Shown here in pieces: positions 57,247 to 64,000 of a stretch of DNA of 64,000 nt (position 1 is the first letter of the stretch; each line of letters begins with the position of its first letter). Below the pieces are notes generated by a model. That model was not told the DNA's origin. It ran no database searches and saw nothing but the letters and a program-made list of their open reading frames with translations. This stretch comes from Liolophura sinensis (Eukaryota > Mollusca > Polyplacophora > Chitonida > Chitonidae). The stretch covers positions 21,193,385 through 21,257,384 of the forward strand of contig NC_088295.1 in assembly GCF_032854445.1 (NCBI RefSeq), in the 5' to 3' direction. A program made the translations under genes and the position numbers.

Positions 57247-60200
57247 CTGTCGCCCTTAACTTTAGGCTAGATTATATGTTGTTTGGTCTTGAGATTATTG
57301 ACCTGTAATGTCCTTTTTGGTCGATAGCTGGTATACAAATGTCAACACTTTGATGTAAGGATTGTGCAGCTGACCCACGCCACATGTTGTTGTGATAGAA
57401 ATGGCCTCAAAAGTGAAGATTTAGAAGGTGGTTAATCCCTAGCCATTTCACATACTCATTGAAGATTCCCAGTTGATTGTGTCAACAATGTGGCAGCGTG
57501 GGCTAAAATACAGGCGAGGCAGGGTTTCATCTTTCAAAAGATAATAGTACTGTTTGCTGGGACAGTATTGGTGATTACAAACATGTGCCTAGTCCAAGTA
57601 CATTTTTTTTTTTGGTAACATCTTGACATTTATCACAACACTGAAAAGTCCATTTATACCATTCAATGGAAAAAAGTGCATCTTTAAAAGAAAATGAAAT
57701 GTGTTCAGGGCTTGATTTTCTTACATGTATCCCCACACTAATGGAGTATTTGCTGGCTATCTAAACAGATTTAAAATATCTCTGTTAATAACCGGTGTGT
57801 CACATTTTTACATCTGTTCTTTTCAGCTTAGTGCTATGATATTGGAAAAGTGAATTCTTTGGTAATGACATTTAAGAGATGAAATTGCTAGATATTGTAC
57901 AAATCTAATTCCGTGTTATGGTGTGCACAGTTTATTATGTATGCTGTATCCAAAACGTAGCCATTTGATTTCTTGTAGAAATTGTTTGAGCAGATAAGGA
58001 TTGAATTTTTTGAAGGCTTCTCAGTGTTTAACATGCAAACTTGCTGGATTTTTGTAGCATTCATGTGTTAGCTATAACTCAGGATTATCCTTCATCAGTA
58101 TCAAACTCTTACTGTTTGCATATACATGTACAATATTTCTAAATGTATGTTTAGACTGACATTTAAACTCTGTTATGAAAACGGACAAATGAGCTAAAAC
58201 CAGAGACAACGTAAAATTATATGTATCCTGTTTGTAGAAGTTTAGGGGGTTCTGCGTAGTTTGTTGTGATTGCAGCTTGCATACATTGCTGCAGCAGGAG
58301 CAGATTACTCTCAGGGGATATTAATGAAGCCTGGCCACTCATGTCATGGCTGTGACCTTCATTTTTTTTATTGACGTAATTTCCTTGATTGCTGTTTGGA
58401 ATCTCTATGGGCATTACACAAGAATTGTGTTGGCCATATGAACTAGTTTATGCTACAAGGAGACTCTGGACCAACTGTTGAAGGCAAGGAAAAACAGGGA
58501 ATTTTGTTTTTATAGAATGTAGAAACACTTGACAGAAAAACACTTTGTAGATTTTTGTGCGCAGTTCTTAAGACCAACAATAGACCCACAGATATTTCGT
58601 TTAAGGGTAAAAGTTAGGCCTAAATTTTAGTTAATGTTGCTTTTCAGGCAAATTGTTACACCAGCTATCTTGCTTCAAATTATCTATTCTCAGATTGATT
58701 GTGTGGGCTGAGCAGATTGGAGGATGCTCACATATTAGAGAGCTCTGGCCCATTAGTTATAGCCAACTGATAAAATATCTGCTCCCCATGCATTTGGAAT
58801 ACCTGGAGTACATTTACCTGTGTCATGACAGTTATTTTGAATTACATGGTGTTTTTTAATTGTGGGGCATTGAATATAGTTTATCCAATTACAACAAGTC
58901 TTTCGTTTTAATTTAATACATCTTGTTAATATGAGTAAACTTGTATGTTGAAGCTGTTTCAAAGGATGTAGATATTGTACTTTGTAGAGTGTTAAGACGT
59001 TTATATTGAGATGCTTTCAGCATTGATCAGAAAATCTTGTGCTAGTACTGATTGTAAATCTCACCTGTGAAGAGCCATGGAATATTAAGATTTTGGGTAG
59101 TGCTGTTGACATGGTTAATGTTCTGTAAATTGACTTGTAAATGAACTGACTATTTTGAACTGCGACTTTAAGTGGCCTTAAATTAAGTTTCATTTGTTGG
59201 TTGATTTTTTTGACATTTTATCTTTTGACATGGGCCTCGTGTCTTTGAACATATATCAATCTCTTAAGGAGGCCAGGGTCTGAGTACAAAACGACACAAC
59301 ATCCGACTAAGTGGATGTCTCAGCTATTGCAAATTGGCCCTAGAGAGATATGATAAGAAAGTGCAAATTTCAAAACCCTCAGCACAATTCTGTTAATTTC
59401 CAAATCAGAAGTAAAAAACTTGGTGAAAGCATCCATTAAATTATATAGCCAGAGAAAAGATGGTTGCTTAGTAATAACCCGTTACATGTGCACTCTCAAC
59501 CAGAGAGTTTTTTTTATAATGTCGGAATATCAACATTAGCCAGAAAATTATCTTTACTGAAACCTTCACCGATGAATTTCTATATGCTTCATTTTGGTGA
59601 ACGTTTATCTTCATGTATAAACCATAAACTTTATAATGTGATCAGTTTTGTCATAGTTTGGCAAGTTTAAAATATATATTTCTGTCGAAGTCTGAAAGGC
59701 ATCCTTCATGGTACAGTGAACTAAGGAATTCACTGGGGAGAACACATAGCATTTGGAGAAAGAGTTTGAATTGTCGTGATTCATTTCATTTTCATTGGAA
59801 ACATTTTGTTATGTGAGTAAGGATATAAGCTACATGTATTAAATACACGTTTTCATGAATCAGAATCAATAATTGTTAAATTGTTCTAATACTTAACATG
59901 TAGTAACTAAACTGAAATCCTAGTGACTCCTGCTTGAGAGCACATGTGGTTGTCTATCATTGATTGCCATTTTACAGTATGTGTAATATGTACCAGAATG
60001 ATAAGGCTGAAAGTTACATTTGTTATATATGTATTTATTTGGTTTGTGTTTAATGGCATGCGGAAGGATTTTTACATTCACATTTTAAGTTACATTTGTG
60101 GTGCAGTGATTTTCCTCACTTTCCAGTGTCTAAAACAAAAATGGTATTTCAGTGTGCCTAGGGAATAGACTACCATTTTTCGATTTTATGACCTATACAT

Positions 60201-61364
60201 CACTATACATGGATATACTAAATACACTGAATGCAGAAGTGGCACGAAGGTGTCAGTAGCTTTTAATCACAGCTATAATCAGATTTGCTTTTTTGACGTT
60301 TAAAGTTTTTTTTGCACTGAGGCTGATTCCTGGCCTTACCATACCAGGTCCTTTGCGATTGTGGAATCAGTGATTTTCACTGGTGTGCATTGTTGTGAAG
60401 CAGATTCGAAGTCATTCTGTATATTGCATCCTAATGGTGATTTTAGTACTGCTAGGTAATGCATAATAAATAAAGCACAGGTACAGTGTTATATAAATAT
60501 TTGTCTAGGGGTTTATTTTTGGCCTTGTGTTGTCTACCAAAATGGCAACAAACCTCAATGAATCAGTCGCCTTTGGACAAGTTTAACTCCACACTACCTA
60601 TTCAAATGGTGAGTGATTGCATGATGTTACTATTTCTGGTGCCCGGCTGACATCTCCCACAGGGAGGAAGACTCAAGGAGCACTGTGAAAGTTTAACTGG
60701 GGAATAAGAATGAGGAAATGTACTAGTTTTGCGTGGTTAATCTGCGTGTTGGGGCCTGAGGGTCTGCTGTCCTCGTGTTCACCTCCCTCTATCATACAGT
60801 TAACCATCAGCCGCTGTCTGGCCTGGGAGTTAGCAAGGATTAGAGTGGCCTGCAGGCCAACCCTTGACAGCCCGCAGAAGGTCTTAAGGTATTAAACTTC
60901 TCCATCTCTTAGCGTAAATCAATTGATTTCGGGGTGAGAAGCCTTAGCTGCCAGTGTATATTACTTTGGTCAAGTCGGTGTAGTCACTTCTAGCTAAACC
61001 TCAGTTCCTAACAAACCTTTCAGCTTCTGCTGAGCATACACTTTTATGAAGCTTCACACTTCATGGAATAACTTCAGGGTTCAGTATGAAATGGCAGCAG
61101 ATCATATTTGCATTTGTGTGATTGCAGACATAAAACATGATTACATTATCATGTAACCTTTGTGACCCACATTCTTTCCTCAGAATGAAGAATTAAGTAA
61201 TATTAATATGTTGCTCCTTGATTTGTCATGTTTTAAAGGGATGCAGGTGTCATATTTCAGAGTTATCCTTGTATATATTAAGTTTTCCAGTATTTATCTA
61301 ATCAACACGTGTGCATGTTCATCATATACGCTATAATGACTCATCCTGATCTTTGTTCTAAAGG
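57247..61364 (+). other. Non-coding stretch, 4.1 kb
   Basis: No repeat recognised. Open frames (for example 59944-60168 and 60710-60895) have no motif and no two-sided splice support. Confidence 0.5.
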
Positions 61365-61635
61365 GGGGACCTCCGTGGCTCAGTCCGTTAGCGCGTTAGC
61401 GCAGCGTAATGACCCAGAAGCCTCTCACCAATGCGGTCGCTGTGAGTTCAAGTCCAGCTCATGCTGGCTTCCTCTCCGGCCGTAAGTGGGAAGGTCTGTC
61501 AGCAACCTGCGGATGGTCGTGGGTTTCCCCCAGGCTGTGCCCGGTTTTCTCCCACCATAATGCTGGCCGCCGTCATATAAGTGAAATATTCTTGAGTATG
61601 ACGTAAAACACCAATCAAATAAATAAATAAATAAA
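61365..61635 (+). mobile_element. SINE (main family), full length with 12-bp target duplication
   Basis: Head ACCTCCGTGGCTCAGTCCGT, B-box-like GTGAGTTCAAGTCC, complete core and tail ending in (AAAT)n. TTGTTCTAAAGG lies on both sides (61353-61364 and 61636-61647). Confidence 0.95.
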
Positions 61636-61693
61636 TTGTTCTAAAGGCGCATATTAATTGACAAGTTGTTCAATATGCACATTGCATCACAAG

Positions 61694-61918
61694 ATGCCCG
61701 AGATGGCTAGCATGGTAGCACGGCACGGTGACTCAGGAGCCCCTCACCAATCTGGTCGCTGCAAGTTCAAGTCCAGCTCATGCTGGTTTCCTCTATGGCA
61801 GTAAGTGGGAAGGTTTATCAGCCACCTGCGGAATGTCTTGGGTTTCTGTAATGCTGGCTGTTGTTGTACGAGTGAAATATCCTTGAGTACGGGGTCAAAC
61901 AGCGATCAAATAAACAAA
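61694..61918 (+). mobile_element. SINE (main family), diverged near-full copy
   Basis: Head CCCGAGATGGCTAGCATGGT, CAAGTTCAAGTCCAGCTCAT, a core shortened after GGTTTCT, tail GAGTGAAATATCCTTGAGTA and GATCAAATAAAC. Confidence 0.88.
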
Positions 61919-64000
61919 ATTTATTTGCGCAGAAGTTGGCTTCTTCTTCAAAAATATTTTTTTCCCTCTGTTTCTTGTGGAGACATAGTCTGTGCTAAAT
62001 CAATATTTAACTGTGAGTAATCAAGCATATTGTAACTGCTTTTGTAGATTTCTTATGTTTTTTTTTGTATTTATTCAGTTGCTGCATTTTTTTTTTAAAT
62101 TATGTTTATATGGGAAATATGATGCATGTCTGATTAAGATATTCAGGTGACTCCATATTACACGTGATTTGAAAGAAAAATGTTATATGTGCACTTGTTT
62201 AGTTTCTGTGACAATTTGAATCTTTCATATTTAGATTTAATGTTATATTGTTGTATGGTTGGGTTTAAGATTTATAGCTGCCCTAAAAGCTTATTAGGTT
62301 GCACATTTTAGAAATACATGTAGACAGTGATAGCTGGAGAGATGAGGTGGTAATTGCTGGCCAAGCACCGTGGCAGTATGGAGGAGACTGATCATGGCAG
62401 TGGCTGGAGTTCATGCAGGAGTTTATGCCAGGGTTGACGGAGCTTTGTCTGGCTTCACATGACAGAAGATTAAACCTGTCTAGAAGCAAACAGATACTTT
62501 TTACAGTAATGGGACTTTTGGACTGCAAGGCAAGGAACAAAAAAGAGATAGAAAGAGAGAAAAACAAAAAACTTTTTCAGAGAGTCTTTTTATTTAGCTT
62601 GTAGGAAGAGAGAGTATGTCAAGTCGTACCCAATCCATTTAGAAGAAACTGTAGGATTTCAGAAGTGCTGTTTTCAAGCAGATTTGTATCTGAAAGTGGA
62701 TAATGCTTACATGGGCATGAATCCAGGAAGATCGTGAAATATGTACATCTCATACATACATGTATGTGCATGAAAATGAGTTGTTAATCCATTTTTTTAT
62801 TTTTCTGGGCAATTGTCTGCTCCAATCTCTGACGAAATCTGTTGCCAATAGTACTTATTAGACATTTACTGTTTTATAAGTTCTTTCTTTAATGTGTAAT
62901 AGTTTTTTATCTTTTTTTTTTATCTTATCTGTTTCATCCCTGCATACTTTCATAGTCTTTGACATAAAGTTCATTCTGTTGACCTCTGACGAAAGGAATC
63001 AAGAGACAAAATTAAACTGAAATAATTTACTTATAGAAAGGATTCACATTAAGAAGCTTTAATTGCCACCCATCTATAGTCACCATTGCCAAAAGTGAAG
63101 AAAATTGGTTTGATGGTTCCAGAGAAGATTCTTAAAGGGTTTTGATATAAATGCAATATGGCCACCAAGTCATGTGACATATGGTGAGACTACTACAGAC
63201 CATAGGCAAGTATGGTGTAAAGTTTCAGCAGATTTCATCAGGTGGTTTTGTCTTTAGCAGGCGCACAAAATTATGGTTGATAATCCTGACAATTTCCAGA
63301 GGATATCGTCAAGCGGGTCAATCCCCTAATAAGGACAGGTATGATATTTTGGTTAAGAAACGTTACTTCATGCAGCCCTTTCTGTAGAGAAAAAAAACGA
63401 AACGCTATTGTTATATTTGCAAAAGGGCTCGTGCCAGGAAAAGAAAACTCCTCGGTCAGATTTGCCATTATTTTGTCCGACTGTTCGTCTGTTCTTCCAT
63501 ATGTTTGTAAACACTTTACTGTATCTCTTAAATGTAAATAAACAGGTTAATTGGCTATTATGTCAGTGTAATATTGTCTACAAACATTGATTTCAGCTTG
63601 AAATCTGCTGTGGGCTTCAAACGTTAACAAGGGATTGTTGTTACTTATGGAGTTGCCATGGTTTATTATTTGTGGTATAGGAAAAACCCTTTTTCATAAA
63701 CAACCAGTGCTAACTTAGACAAGGATCATTGCTTATATTTTATCTTCTCTTTTCCGTACACTTATGTTATAAGTTGTACTTCTTTACATGTATGTACCAT
63801 ATTGACCTGGACTGCCTAATTGTCTAAATCTACAACTCTTCTCTTTGGGTATGTTTTTTAAATGCCTGACTTAAAGTCGATATAAGACGTCATTACAACA
63901 TTGGATCATATCTATGCATGCTTCTTGAGGTGCCTCAATTTTATCTGTTACTTTTTGTATTTACATGTTTTGTCTATTTAAACATTTATTTGATCTTCTT
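61919..64000 (+). other. Non-coding stretch to the right edge
   Basis: Several T-runs near 62055-62095 and 62915. Open frames at 62413-62604 and 63181-63387 read plausibly over short stretches but give no family match and do not join cleanly with known exons. Confidence 0.45.

Noticed and set aside
62413-62604. Plus-strand ORF with QWLEFMQEFMPGLTELCLAS
   Set aside because: Short stretch reads plausibly but no family match, and it does not join in phase with the exon ending at 53854.
63261-63338. Possible next exon (acceptor TCTTTAGCAG, donor GTATGA) in matching phase 2
   Set aside because: The hydrophobic frame does not resemble a continuation, a second acceptor lies inside, and chance matches are likely over 10 kb; not enough to call.

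Overview
The window looks like nuclear DNA of an invertebrate animal, most likely a mollusc or another lophotrochozoan. It is AT-rich, its genes are split into short exons with GT-AG introns, ACATGTA-type words are frequent, and there are about twenty copies of a tRNA-headed SINE ending in (AAAT)n of the kind common in mollusc genomes. No bacterial-type operon, rRNA gene, convincing tRNA gene or CRISPR array was seen.

Left part (1-12.6 kb). The main gene lies on the minus strand and was assembled here from eight exons whose reading phases all match (20-137, 546-675, 1587-1676, 2790-2882, 3157-3270, 10228-10339, 10817-10931, 12357-12549). It encodes the first 321 residues of a secreted protein of the PhoPQ-activated pathogenicity-related / autocrine proliferation repressor A (AprA) family, an alpha/beta-hydrolase fold family. 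Its 3' end lies left of base 1. Its largest intron (about 7 kb) has been invaded by a decayed Ngaro-type (DIRS order) tyrosine-recombinase retrotransposon (about 3.77-8.2 kb) carrying gag, reverse transcriptase, RNase H, recombinase and an SGNH-hydrolase-like module. The same intron holds a 396-bp PIF/Harbinger-derived element with perfect terminal repeats, a TAA target duplication and a remnant of transposase.

Middle and right part (12.6-64 kb). Most of this is non-coding. Three exons of an unrecognised plus-strand gene are supported (39258-39442, 42207-42377 and one around 53.7-53.85 kb), separated by introns of 2.8 and 11.3 kb. They encode an acidic, transcription-factor-like N-terminal region; the gene probably runs past the right edge. 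The third exon has a reading-frame puzzle at an A6 run. The plus strand of this half looks rich in T and G, as expected of long plus-strand introns.

Repeats. Four full-length SINE copies or near-copies and one 5'-truncated copy have target-site duplications or clear ends. There is a second tRNA-headed SINE family (2.2, 27.3, 30.7 and 42.6 kb). One copy of it is interrupted by a 218-bp TA-flanked MITE that has an older relative at 55.4 kb. Tandem repeats lie at 44.2 and 54.1 kb.
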